This document shows, in pieces, positions 9,846 through 19,248 of a stretch of 64,000 nt of DNA. The translations under genes and the position numbers were made by a program. The notes under the pieces were generated by a model. The model worked only from the letters and a program-made list of their open reading frames with translations, did no database searches and was not told the DNA's origin. Origin of the DNA: Dendrophyllia cribrosa (Eukaryota > Cnidaria > Anthozoa > Scleractinia > Dendrophylliidae); NCBI GenBank assembly GCA_024195265.1, contig JAJLRJ010000005.1, positions 14,782,473 through 14,846,472 on the forward strand, given 5' to 3'. Each line of letters starts with the position of its first letter. The stretch's first letter is position 1.

Positions 9846-10805
9846 TTGTAGTAATGTATAATGTATCTCTCTATTGCGGACAGTCTCCTATGTTCCGACA
9901 AAATACTCTCCTATTTTCTTCAGAAAAAAATCCCTCTATAATAATGACGAACCCTCTCTGATACGGACACTAAATCTCGGCCCCAGAGCGCAAATTCATA
10001 TAAACTTGTCCTTTTTATTACGGACACTCCGGTGATCAGGTGATGATAGTTCGTTTATGTAATACAATTTCCTGTTTGTGGTTACGAACAAATATCGAAA
10101 GACGTTTTTAGAATTGTACTTTATATTACCTTTTTACGTTCATTTAAAAACAGTGATTCGTATAAAGTATGTAGCTGAGATGCATGTACAATGTAGTATG
10201 CTACTGTCTCAATGCTGTAAATTAATCAAGTGAATTTAGATCATGATGCTATAAGACGAGTGTGGGCATAAGATTTTAGCTTCTGAACACTTAAAACCGT
10301 CAGTGAATTGTGGAGTCTTAAAAGTGACAGAAACGTGACGCCATTGTGGTGATCTCTATGATACGGACTCGGCTCTATAATACAGACACCTCTATAATAC
10401 GCCCTCTATAATACGGACACCTCTATAACATGGACACCTCTATAATATGGACACCTCTATAATATGGACATCTCTATAATATGGACACCTCTATAATACG
10501 GACACCTCTATAATAAGGACACCTCTATAATATGGACACCTCTATAATACGGACACCTCTATAATACGGACACCTCTATAATATGGACACCTCTATAATA
10601 TGGACACCTCTATAATATGAACACCTCTATAATACGGACACCTCTATAATACGGACACCTCTATAATATGAACACCTCTATAATATGGACACCTCTATAA
10701 TATGGACACCTCTATAATATGAACACCTCTATAATACGGACACCTCTATAATATGGACACTTCGCTGTGTCGTCCCTTCGGTGTCCGTGTTAGAGAGGTT
10801 CAACT
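9846..10805. mobile_element. Degraded TIR element with expanded core
   Basis: The left end (CTCTCTATTGCGGACAG) and right end (complement CTCTAACACGGACACC) resemble the ends of the MITE at 10882 and of the repeats at 55 kb. The interior contains many GGACACCTC motifs and the large minisatellite at 10372. It looks like a mariner/pogo-type MITE whose terminal motif has been amplified in tandem. Ends are approximate. Confidence 0.4.
10372..10762. repeat. 18-bp minisatellite (CTATAATAYGGACACCT)
   Basis: About 21 tandem copies of an 18-base unit close to CTATAATATGGACACCTC are present, varying mainly at TACGG/TATGG/TATGA. No spacer diversity exists, so it is not a CRISPR array. The unit matches the terminal motif of neighbouring MITEs. 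Confidence 0.95.
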
Positions 10806-10881
10806 TTATAACAATATTGTAATTTCTTAGGTTTGACATTGTAGTTTTTATTGATTTTATCATAATATTTATATAGTAATA

Positions 10882-11057
10882 CAGTCGAACCTCCGCTAAC
10901 GGACACCTCCCGTAGGCGGACACCTCCCATAAGCGGACACCTACTCGTGGTCCCAGCCACATACAAACACTACATTTTTAAACTCCCATAAACGGACACC
11001 TCTCTTAAGCACACTTTTTCTGGCTCCGAAGGTGTTCGTTTATGGGAGGTTTAACTG
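10882..11057. mobile_element. Mariner-type MITE, TA target
   Basis: Terminal repeats CAGTCGAACCTCC and (complement) CAGTTAAACCTCC are flanked by TA on each side (10880-10881, 11058-11059). Inside, GGACACCTCCC-type repeats recur several times. It is 176 bases and non-coding. Confidence 0.75.
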
Positions 11058-11073
11058 TATTGCAATTTCTTAA

Positions 11074-11593
11074 CCCTATCCGGCCTATTCGGCGCTAACT
11101 TTCAACATTCATAACTTCTTTAATATGTATTCAAACGCCATCAAACTTTGTGACTTTTCCTAAAATTTATCTGGCAACAATTTCATATGACAATTTTTTG
11201 ATCACGTGACTTGATGTTTCCATGGCAACAAGATTTTGGCAGCCATGTTTTTTTAAATTAATTATTTGCATATTTATACCTTTCAATGAAGAAAAACAAT
11301 GTTTATTGGTATAACTTTTGTATTTTTACGTCATTTATCGTTTATTTATTGGTTTTGATTAATTTTGCGTCAATCTGGACGTTTTTTAAGAGGTTTTAAA
11401 AAATTTCAGAAATCCAAGATGGCGGATCCAAGATGGCGGCCGTATAACTAATTACCTAATAACTACGTCATATGATGTCATAGTTCCATTGTGCGGACCG
11501 CAAAGGAGACAGTTTTGGACGTACTATGTACCCTGTAGGTTTCATTGTCATAGCCTTTATCAGGAACTAAAAAAAAGCCCAGGCTGAATAGGG
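11074..11593. mobile_element. piggyBac-type MITE, TTAA target
   Basis: Ends CCCTATCCGGCCT and (complement) CCCTATTCAGCCT are each bordered by TTAA (11070-11073, 11594-11597). CCCT-type termini plus TTAA are hallmarks of piggyBac. The 520-base interior is AT-rich and non-coding, and contains two close AAGATGGCGG motifs (about 11413-11440). The element splits a dispersed repeat whose intact counterpart lies at about 10822-10880. Confidence 0.8.
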
Positions 11594-11597
11594 TTAA

Positions 11598-12177
11598 GTT
11601 TTATATAATTGTAGTTTTTTATCGATTTTATCATAATGATCATATACAACAAGACTGAGAGATCAGCCAGGCCCGTGATAGATTTTATTGATTGATAAAG
11701 CGCTACAATATTACAATAAATCTAAACGCACCAGAGCTGGACACGCGTAAACTCTTAAAACACAGCTATTGGGAGAAAATGGGGACCGTGTACCCCCGAA
11801 CTGTGCAGTGGTGCTTCCTTTAGGGTTTTATGGTGTCTTAACTAAGAAAGTTAAATGACTGAAAATGCGCCTAAACTTGTCGCATAAGTCACAACATGAT
11901 AAAAACTAAGGCGCGACTTAAATTGACAAAAAATTGAACGGTTTATCAACGGACTCTATACAATGAGCCCCCACGCACTATTCTAGTACCCGGTTTTCTG
12001 TACCGTGCCGGTAAAAAAATGTTGGGTTCTTGGTTTACTGGGAAGTAAAATAGAATAATGTATAGCTAGAATTGCAGATGAAAGCAATAAAAGCCTAAAT
12101 ATGAACACCAAACAACTTTGTGATCATCACTTGGAATTAAAAGTCATCAGGTATTTCAGGCTAGAAAAAAGGACAGT
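11598..12177. other. Intergenic, repeat-like, no gene
   Basis: The start completes the dispersed repeat interrupted by the piggyBac MITE (ATTGTAGTTTTTTATCGATT...). A stretch beginning TTTTATTGATTGATAAAGCG near 11685 looks like a retroposon tail. No gene is supported. Confidence 0.4.
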
Positions 12178-12391
12178 CCAGGGGCGCAGCTGGGATTTTT
12201 CAAAGTTCCGAGGGGGTGGCGGGGAGGGGGGGGGGGGGGGGGGGGGTGTCACACTATGTCACACTCAGGGTACTTACCAGATTGTCATGCATTGACATCC
12301 ACGCTGTGTTTTACTAAAATTATCTCACAAGGGGGGGGGGGGGGGGGGAGGTCACGGGCACCCCAGGACCCCCTAGCTACGCCCCTGCTGA
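12178..12391. mobile_element. hAT-like MITE with poly-G tracts
   Basis: The ends CCAGGGGCGCAGCTGGG and (complement) CAGGGGCGTAGCTAGGG are inverted repeats of the CAGGGGCG class seen in hAT elements. Two long G runs (12226-12246 and 12331-12348) lie inside. No clear 8-base duplication was found. Confidence 0.5.
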
Positions 12392-12401
12392 AGATAAGAT
12401 A

Positions 12402-12856
12402 GGATAAGATAGGTTAGGATAACTTTATTTAGACACGGTAAACTCATCAGTCACAACTATAAAAACCTAATTATATACAGAATTATTATAAAATATATAA
12501 TAGCTAGAACTACATTGCTCTAAAATTACTCTAATATTCAATAACTATACAACAATAATATTAAATGCGAAAATTTAAAAACCTGCTTTACATGAGTGCC
12601 GTGTGTAAAAATTCTAAATTTTCATGATGAGAAGAAATGCTCGCAGCCAGCCCGGAATGCTCTAAGGGAGTCAGCCTGCCGCAACTTGATTGGTAAGCTA
12701 TTCCAAAGAACTGCTCCAGAGTAACTGAAGCTATTTTTCATATAATTTGTGCGTGGCTGTGGGATAGCTAGTTTGCCCTCTGTGTCTCTTAAGGAGTAAT
12801 TAGAGACGCTACTACGGTCAACAAATTTGGAACTAAGGTATTCGGGAGTATGACCA
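12402..12856 (-). mobile_element. Non-LTR retrotransposon 3' fragment
   Basis: The minus-strand frame ending at 12622 encodes a reverse-transcriptase C-terminal tail: TPEYLSSKF, then YSLRDTEGKLAIPQPRTNYM, then SFSYSGAVLWNSLP. This is typical of CR1/jockey-like elements. A 3' UTR and the AATAAAGTT-like tail follow. The 5' side stops at the TTAA where another MITE begins, so the element is truncated and inactive. Confidence 0.8.
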
Positions 12857-12860
12857 TTAA

Positions 12861-13292
12861 GTAACAATCCGTGTAAGAAGTAGGCAATTCTCTATTGTTC
12901 CGAAGCATTTCGCTTTCCCCACATAAGAATGTTTAGATTTTTGTACTGAGAATACGTCAACCTATGGACAACATGGTTTTGAAATAAAATTCTTTTGTGT
13001 TACAAGATTTCATCCAATCGTGAGACTCCAAAACAATGGCCAAGAAAGACTTCTAATTTTCCATGTTCCGCACATAGAATTTTTGTTGCATTAAAAATCA
13101 CAATAGTTTTCACTAAAGGGGAATCAATTAGTAAACTAGAGATAAATAAATGCGCTGCCTGATGAAGTTATGTAGACTAATGGTAGATTTTCATGTTTTA
13201 GCCAATGAGGTGGACGGTTTCAACAATAGCACAATTCACACCTTTCTGCATTCCGTGCATTTGGGTTGCCTACTTCTTACACGGATTGTTAC
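12861..13292. mobile_element. TTAA-flanked MITE (GTAACAATCC ends)
   Basis: Terminal inverted repeats start GTAACAATCCGTGTAAGAAG and are flanked by TTAA (12857-12860, 13293-13296). It is 432 bases and non-coding. A second, inverted copy of the same family lies at 59926-61836, where it is interrupted by a MULE. The right-hand TTAA is shared with the next element. Confidence 0.85.
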
Positions 13293-13387
13293 TTAAAGGG
13301 ACACTGTCACGAGGGCGCATGCGCTAGTTTTTCGAATCGAAACAAAAGTTCAGCCTGAATTTTTCAAGTTGAACCGTCAATTTCAAA

Positions 13388-13617
13388 ATGGCGTCGACTA
13401 GTGGCGGCGGTGGAGGGAAAAGAACCAATTCGGGATGGAAGAGGAAGTTCGAGGATCAAGCAGAATATAAGATAGCGTGGTCTAGAAACCACAAACGAAT
13501 ATATTTGGAAAATCGGATATTTAGGTCGTGGCTTCAGGCTAAATTCGATGCCGGGTATGAAGCTTCCAGTGACAGCGACTTCGTCGCCCATTTGTTGTCG
13601 TTGGGATACCGTCGAAG
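13388..13617 (+). CDS. Captured 5' exon of unknown gene
   Basis: A frame opens at ATG 13388 with MASTSGGGGGKR, a basic stretch, then RNHKRIYLENRIFRSWLQ and FVAHLLSLGYRRR. It meets a GT donor after AAG at 13617, leaving 76 codons plus two bases. It has the look of a first coding exon with a small helical, possibly DNA-binding, module. No downstream exon is visible before the 5S-like sequence. It lies wholly inside a TTAA-flanked element, so it is probably a captured or left-over exon rather than a working gene. The family was not recognised with confidence. Confidence 0.4.
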
Positions 13618-13730
13618 GTATACTATGTTTTCATGACTTCGGCTTCAGTTTGCCCTCCTCGGGATGAGTGGCTCCTTGACGGAACCAAAAAAATGAAAAA
13701 TGAAAGGAAGTAAAGGAAAGAAAAATGACG

Positions 13731-13823
13731 AGCCTACGACACGAGGGATTCCCAGGCGGTCACCCATCCAAGTACTAACCTCGCCCGACAGGGCTTAACT
13801 TCGGTGATCGGACGAGAACCAGC
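13731..13823 (-). pseudogene. 5S rRNA fragment
   Basis: Read on the minus strand, it matches the 3' three quarters of animal 5S rRNA: GGTTCTCGTCCGATCACCGA, AGTTAAGC, GGTTAGTACTTGGATGGGTG and ACCGCCTGGGAAT are all present, ending GTCGTAGGCTC. The first 25-30 bases are missing, so it is not a complete gene, although the internal pol III promoter region survives. It may be a 5S-derived retroposon or a captured pseudogene. Confidence 0.85.
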
Positions 13824-14214
13824 GCATGTCAACCCGTGACAGTGTTTCTTTAAGCGACTTATAAAGAGAATGTTTAGGTTATCTCGTACCCAGATCTCAC
13901 TCGTGCTTGTACTGTACTGAACGTGGGGGATCTGGGTACGAGATTAATGTTTAGGAAAACGCTTAAAAATTCGTGGTGAATTCAAATTCGATCAAAAACT
14001 AGAGTTTTCGTCAGTAAAATCCTGCCTCAAACGTTCAAGGGTCTTCAAGGCACTCGGGAAATTTAACGCCTTTTGTTTTCGGAGGGATCAATGATGTCAT
14101 TTTGGGTACGAAATAAGCTCAGTCAGCTGGATTTTCGGAAAGGAGAAAGCAGCTTGTAAATTCGGGCAATAAGATTCATTTTCCTACAATTTTCTGCTGC
14201 TCAAACTTCAGCTA

Positions 14215-14594
14215 AGGCCATCCCAATAAAATGTTTCGTTTCCCATCGCCCGACCGACCCATTGTTTTGGAAAAGTAAAAAAAAATTAAGATACACTGTC
14301 TGACAAGCAAAGTTTTACTTTTTAAACATGTGATCAAGGCTTTATGTTGAATAGAAATCTTTCATATTTAATTTATTAGCCTCCATTGTAGGTAAAGGAG
14401 TAAATTTGGATTTGGAAAACATTGGCAATCGAAAGCACACGTGTAACCAGGCCTTCTTACTTAGCATCCAGGCTTTTTCTGGACTCAGGATCCCTCGGTC
14501 ATTTTTCTCTCTGTTTTTTTTTTTGCCCGACCGACCGACCCACTTTCACGAGAGGGAAAGCGATGGGAAACGAAACATTTTATTGGGATGGCCT
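14215..14594. mobile_element. TIR MITE (AGGCCATCCC ends)
   Basis: About 35 bases at each end are inverted copies starting AGGCCATCCCAATAAAATGT, flanked by TA. GACCGACC repeats lie inside each arm. It is 380 bases and non-coding. Confidence 0.7.
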
Positions 14595-15476
14595 TAAAGA
14601 ACCGAAAAGATAAAACTGTACTGATTAGGTTCCACTTAGCTTCCTTTAAAGGCACTAAAATAATATGGAAAAACAGCACAACGCAATTCCAAGCGTTTGC
14701 TAAACGTTCCTTGTTGGGTTTCCAGCGGTAAAGTGCAAATGTTTGTATTGCGAACACGAAGCTGTGAATTTTGAATTAAAGCAAATATTCTTCCTCTCAG
14801 GATATGACTTTCCTAAATACGCTCATAAAACAGACTACTTTTATTTCAATGTTTTTTTCGATCCAATTTCCTTTTGTTTGACTTTCAAAAATCCGTATGA
14901 TCTCTGCCTGGCTAAGTATATGTTGACTGCATGGAAAGATTTATCGTTCTCTTCCGGGAGTTTCTGTCACTGTATTACTTTTTAAACTGATATTTATCTT
15001 TAGAAACAGCGTTGCGATGTCAAATTTCTGTCACTGAAAAATATGGAATGACTGAACTGAAAAACAGGATCCATAAATAGACGAGTAGGCCATACTGAAT
15101 TTAACAAACGTGAGATTTCGTAGAGATCCGCTTCAAACTTGAGAGGGCTCGAGGAAATATAAAATTAAAGTCAAAAATTGCGATGTTTACAAAGAATTGA
15201 ATGACAGGCGGCCAGAGTGTGCCCGTGTGCTCGCCTGCCATACATTTTCTTGTCATATTTCCTTCAGTTTCTATTCATATATCCTGTTTTTCATTTAATT
15301 TAAATTTTAAAATGTTAGGCTGGTTTGAAAAACGGCTTTTTACAGCTGTAACTGTCATAATTACAACTAGAAAACAAAAGTTGCAGTTACAATATTTTTC
15401 ACCACTTCCGAGTGTGCTCTTTTATACAATGTAACTAGTGTATCCCATAGATAGTGAATGCTGCGGTGAATTTGCT
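14595..15476. other. No recognised feature
   Basis: AT-rich sequence with only short open frames lacking motifs or splice context. I see no gene, RNA or clear repeat here. Confidence 0.5.
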
Positions 15477-15628
15477 TTATTCCAACAAAAGTTGTATCAT
15501 ACGGTCCTGGCGAATTGGGCAGATCTTTTGCATTGTTTTGCGAGCCACATGAATACCAATTTTACTTTCCTCCACAAGGGCACATGTAATAGTTTCCAAA
15601 TAGTCCAATGGTTGTAGAAACGTTCTGT
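15477..15628 (-). pseudogene. Possible coding-exon fragment, unknown family
   Basis: On the minus strand a frame reads RTFLQPLDYLETITCALVEE, continues SKIGIHVARKTMQKICPIRQ and ends ...MIQLLLE-stop. This amphipathic pattern is more protein-like than the surrounding noise. Immediately upstream, a different frame (IFNISLAHAMKFSQILVKSK) looks like its continuation, which implies a frameshift or a weak AAAG acceptor. No family was recognised. A chance open frame remains possible. Confidence 0.3.
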
Positions 15629-15739
15629 CTTTGATTTAACCAAGATTTGTGAAAATTTCATAGCATGAGCCAGAGATATGTTGAATATTGACATGGTAGC
15701 TAATGTGTGTGAAATCATTGAATTTCACCGAAGTTTTAA

Positions 15740-16483
15740 AGTCCCTATGAAGTAAAAAAGAGTGATGCTTATTTGAAAGGCCTTTCAAAATGAAGAAGTA
15801 TGGCGTTTAAATTTTTGTAAAATCATTTCTCGTTCAAGATAAGTTTTTGTGTTAAGCAAATTAGAAAACTGATGATGTCGTCAATGTTTACAGTATAGAG
15901 ACAAATCACAAAATAAAGAATATGTCTGGAAATATTTGGGGCATGTTACTAAAACTTGGCACCAGTAATGCATCTGAGAAAAGACACAAGATAGCACATA
16001 TTATGATGTAACCATGGCACGCTTAGCTCCAATCTCTTTCTATTTTGATTAGAAAACTGCCAGTTATGACTATTAGAGGAAAGGGATGGTCCTTTTCAAA
16101 ACACACATAATGGCCACATGGTATCAAGTCTTCTTATTAGCCCTTTGGAAGTCAAAGGTGTGTGGTTAAGACAAAAAATGGAATGTCTTTCCTGCATGAA
16201 ATCGTTCTGGACGCAAACTTGTTGCCACAACAACCTCACAGTAGGCATCATTTTGTGTCTTTCTTACGGTACATCACTGGTGCAAAGTTTCTTTCACATT
16301 ACCTTATTATATCCAGAGATATTTGTTTATTTTGTGATTTGTTTTTTACTTGAAGCATTGATGACGTCATCAGTTTTCTAATTTGCATAACACGAAAACT
16401 TAAATATCTCTGGAATGAGAGAAGATATTACAAAAATTGAAACGCCATAGTTATCATCACTTATTTTTTACTTTATTTGCACT
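15740..16483. mobile_element. TTAA-flanked MITE with long arms
   Basis: Inverted arms of about 150 bases share AAGTAAAAAA, ATGGCGTTT and AATTAGAAAACTGATGA with their complements near the right end. TTAA lies outside both ends (15736-15739, 16484-16487). Apparent open frames at 16118-16381 lie inside the element and are not credible genes. Confidence 0.75.
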
Positions 16484-17322
16484 TTAAAGGGCTTGTCTCA
16501 TGAGTTGCGCATGCCCAACTTTCCAGTCTCAGATCCCATTTGCTCCTTTTGCATTTTTTTGCCAGGAATTGTTTCTTTTGCTGCCATGAATAGTCTCTCA
16601 TTGTGTGTGTTATTAACATTGTGTGTTATGAACTTGAAAAGGTCAGTCTGACTTTCCAAGTTGAGACTGAAATCGCGTGAATGTGCAACTCGTGAGACCG
16701 CCTTTTAATATCTAATGTCATTTCGAATGTTGACATTTTAAGTGGCAGAGAAAGAAATGAGTTGTACAATTTATAACAGTATTTATTTAAGAATTCATAC
16801 GTTTTTAATCATAAGGTGGTAGTTCATTGTGAAAAAGAAAACTACCAATTGCCATGTTAGAAGGTAATCTAATTACCGTATAAAATATAAAACATATAAT
16901 TTAAGATTTAGAAACAGGGATTTGCACTCAATAATATTATTTCACGGATCAAATATTATCTCTAACTACAAAGGAATGGCAAACCTAAAATGCGCATATC
17001 AGGAACATCGCTTATATTTACAAACTGTACTAGAAGCATGCGTGAAAACTTATGTTGCAAAAATATGAAAAATGATTGTTCACAACACAACGGGAACTGA
17101 TTAACTAAAATATTTTTTGTGGATTAAAGAATAAAAAGTAACTGTCTTTCAATTTCTGGTATTTATGGCAGTGAATATTTTAAAGGTGACTGCACTGGTG
17201 TAAATATTTTAAAACATTGTGTTGTTATATATTTAAAATTGGCATCACAATTTTAACAGGAACTTATTAAGTGAAAACCTATTGACAATGTACTTCAATG
17301 AGTTAGCAAAACTGCCTGATAA
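16484..17322. other. No recognised feature
   Basis: AT-rich sequence without a supported gene. It forms the 3' flank of the minus-strand OB-fold exon, but no obvious polyadenylation site could be chosen. Confidence 0.4.
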
Positions 17323-17461
17323 CCCTTTCACTTTTAAGAGTGGTCCAATTCAAATTCGGTCAATTAAAACGATTACAAAAGAAAGGACTGCAGGTCATAG
17401 TAGGACTTTAGCAAGACAGTTACTAGATTAGTTTATATGGCTCTCTCTAGTAGTGAAAGGG
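17323..17461. mobile_element. TTAA-type MITE (CCCTTTCACT ends)
   Basis: CCCTTTCACT and its complement bound 139 bases. The right flank is TTAA and the left is ATAA, a decayed copy. The ends match the 205-base family at 29625 and 49734. Confidence 0.6.
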
Positions 17462-17595
17462 TTAATCTTTTGTTTTCAAATATGAAGTTGTGAGCTAACC
17501 ACAACCTAACAGGAACTATAATATTAAACTGGATTAGTAAAGACTAACAAACAAAAAGGTTGTTTAAAGCAAGCCTCTCAATTGTGACTACAAGT

Positions 17596-18611
17596 CTATG
17601 ACTTGACAACCTTAACAGCATTTTTCTTATCATTGAAAAGAACTGTTGCTTCAACAGTTAAAAGAATTTCTGTGACATCATCATCAGTGAGTTCTTTAAA
17701 TTGCTTGTCAATGTCAGCGCCCTGTTCTTTACACAACGTGTACAATTGTTCAATGATGTCATCAAATATGATAAGTGACATTGTTTCTTTGTCATTTATG
17801 GATAAAACACTGGCAATAATTTTTTTTTTGGCATTTTGACTTGAGTTGTACAAGAGCACATTCAGTGCATTTTATAATGTTGTTTTTGTTGTCAGCGACC
17901 TTAGAATGGCACTTATTACAGCTAAGGAAGTGCTGTACATAATTGATCCCATCTGGAGGAAATGCCACTTCTAGTTGTGATGTGTTGCTGGTGACTGTAT
18001 CCTCTCGTTCAATTGTCAGGTTGACTGTTTTAAGTGTGGTGTTTCTGGTAAAGGTAAGGTAGTTGGTGTCATCATATTCTTTCACTGCAACATTTGTCAG
18101 GTGGTAACATTGTCGTGACTGCACCTTTTGTATGTCGTTCTCCCAGAGTACAAGGCGTACTGATCCAGTGTTATCAGTGAATTGTGCTTCTTGCTTTCTC
18201 AAAGCTTTCCCTTTCACATTGAGGGTCTCTGTAGTACCATTGAAAGATATGCGGCCAGAAAGGTTGACTAAAATGTTGATGTCACCATCAAGGACTTCTT
18301 CTGCTGAACTGGGCTTGGCCTCTATCACGTCTGCCTTTATTGATTGGAAGTCAAAGTCTGTTTCGGTTTCACTGGGTTCTTCAATCTTGGTTCTTTTATT
18401 CATTATTAGCTCATCTTCTCCGGTCTTTTGATTCTTCTTAAATTGGAATCTGTTCAGTTTCACTGGAGAAGAGGACTCAAACTTTCCGGGGAGAAGCACA
18501 CAGTACGATAGACATCTGTACTCGTTTGAAATTTCAAGTGGAAGTATTGATTTTTATTTTGGCTGGTCTTTATGGGCGACAGATTATGTAAATAGCCAAC
18601 TATGCTATCCT
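17596..18611 (-). pseudogene. RPA-like OB-fold/zinc-ribbon exon, frameshifted
   Basis: After a TTGCAG acceptor at 18612 the frame reads EDSIVGYLHNLSPIK...YRTVCFSPE. A missing A in the GGAAAG run near 18483 then shifts the frame to KFESSSPVKLNRFQFKK. The following part holds an OB-fold-like segment (ISFNGTTETLNVKGKALRKQ, EAQFTDNTGSVRLVLWEND) and a zinc-ribbon-like CNKC...CTEC pair. A second shift in the run of A at about 17820 restores a C-terminal frame ending at the TAG at 17596. The layout resembles the DNA-binding and C-terminal domains of replication protein A and cnidarian single-exon relatives. No upstream exon could be assigned. Both breaks sit in homopolymers, so sequencing error is an alternative to true decay. 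Confidence 0.6.
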
Positions 18612-18892
18612 CTGCAATAAAAAATAAGAAATGAAGTATCAGCATGTGTCACATGAATACAAACATGTTGTTTGCTTTAAATTATGTTGATTAAAATGAT
18701 TTAAAGTGCCTACAACCCCTGTGGGTATTTGAAATATTAATTTTGTGATTGTTTTTACAATTTATATGTTGTTAGTGGCAAATGTCATCTTCATAAACTT
18801 TTCTGCTGGTAAATTTGTCAGTAGTGATGTCATTCGAAGCACCTTTCTCATGTAATACTTTCACATGGAACAATTATTACTGGAATGACCAC

Positions 18893-19248
18893 TGGCAGCC
18901 CAAGCTATACGAGCATTACAGTATCAGTTATGAGCGGGGAAAAACGGTCCATTCTACGAGGGAAGAAATATGAACAAGATTTCAATAAAAATTGCCTACA
19001 TTTCTTCGCTTATGTGTTTTCTTGTCTTGTGTGTGGTTTCGGGCATAAAGTGGAACACCTCCAAGTGACAAAAACTGACAAATATGCCCCAAAATCAAAC
19101 AGGAGACAAGGAAACACACAAGCGAAGAAAGGTAGGCAATTTTTATTGAAATGTTGTTCATATTTTTTCGCTTCTACAATGGACCGTTTTTCCCATACAA
19201 ATTTCGCTTATAACTGACATTGTGACACTCATATAGCTTGGGCTGCCA
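18893..19248. mobile_element. Long palindromic MITE
   Basis: TGGCAGCCCAAGCTATA on the left is the complement of the right end. Inverted similarity continues over much of the 356 bases (AAACGGTCCATT, AATAAAAATTGCCTAC and others). No target duplication was found and there is no coding capacity. Confidence 0.65.

Larger units (their letters stand above)
13297..13849. mobile_element. TTAA-flanked element with captured sequences
   Basis: The ends AGGGACACTGTCACG and (complement) AGAAACACTGTCACG are bordered by TTAA (13293-13296, 13850-13853). Inside are an exon-like reading frame with a good splice donor (13388-13617) and a 5' truncated 5S rRNA sequence on the opposite strand (13731-13823). The element abuts the preceding MITE and shares its TTAA. 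Confidence 0.75.

Noticed and set aside
10372..10762. Regular short repeats that could suggest a CRISPR array
   Set aside because: The units are contiguous with no unique spacers, and the genome is clearly eukaryotic. It is a minisatellite.
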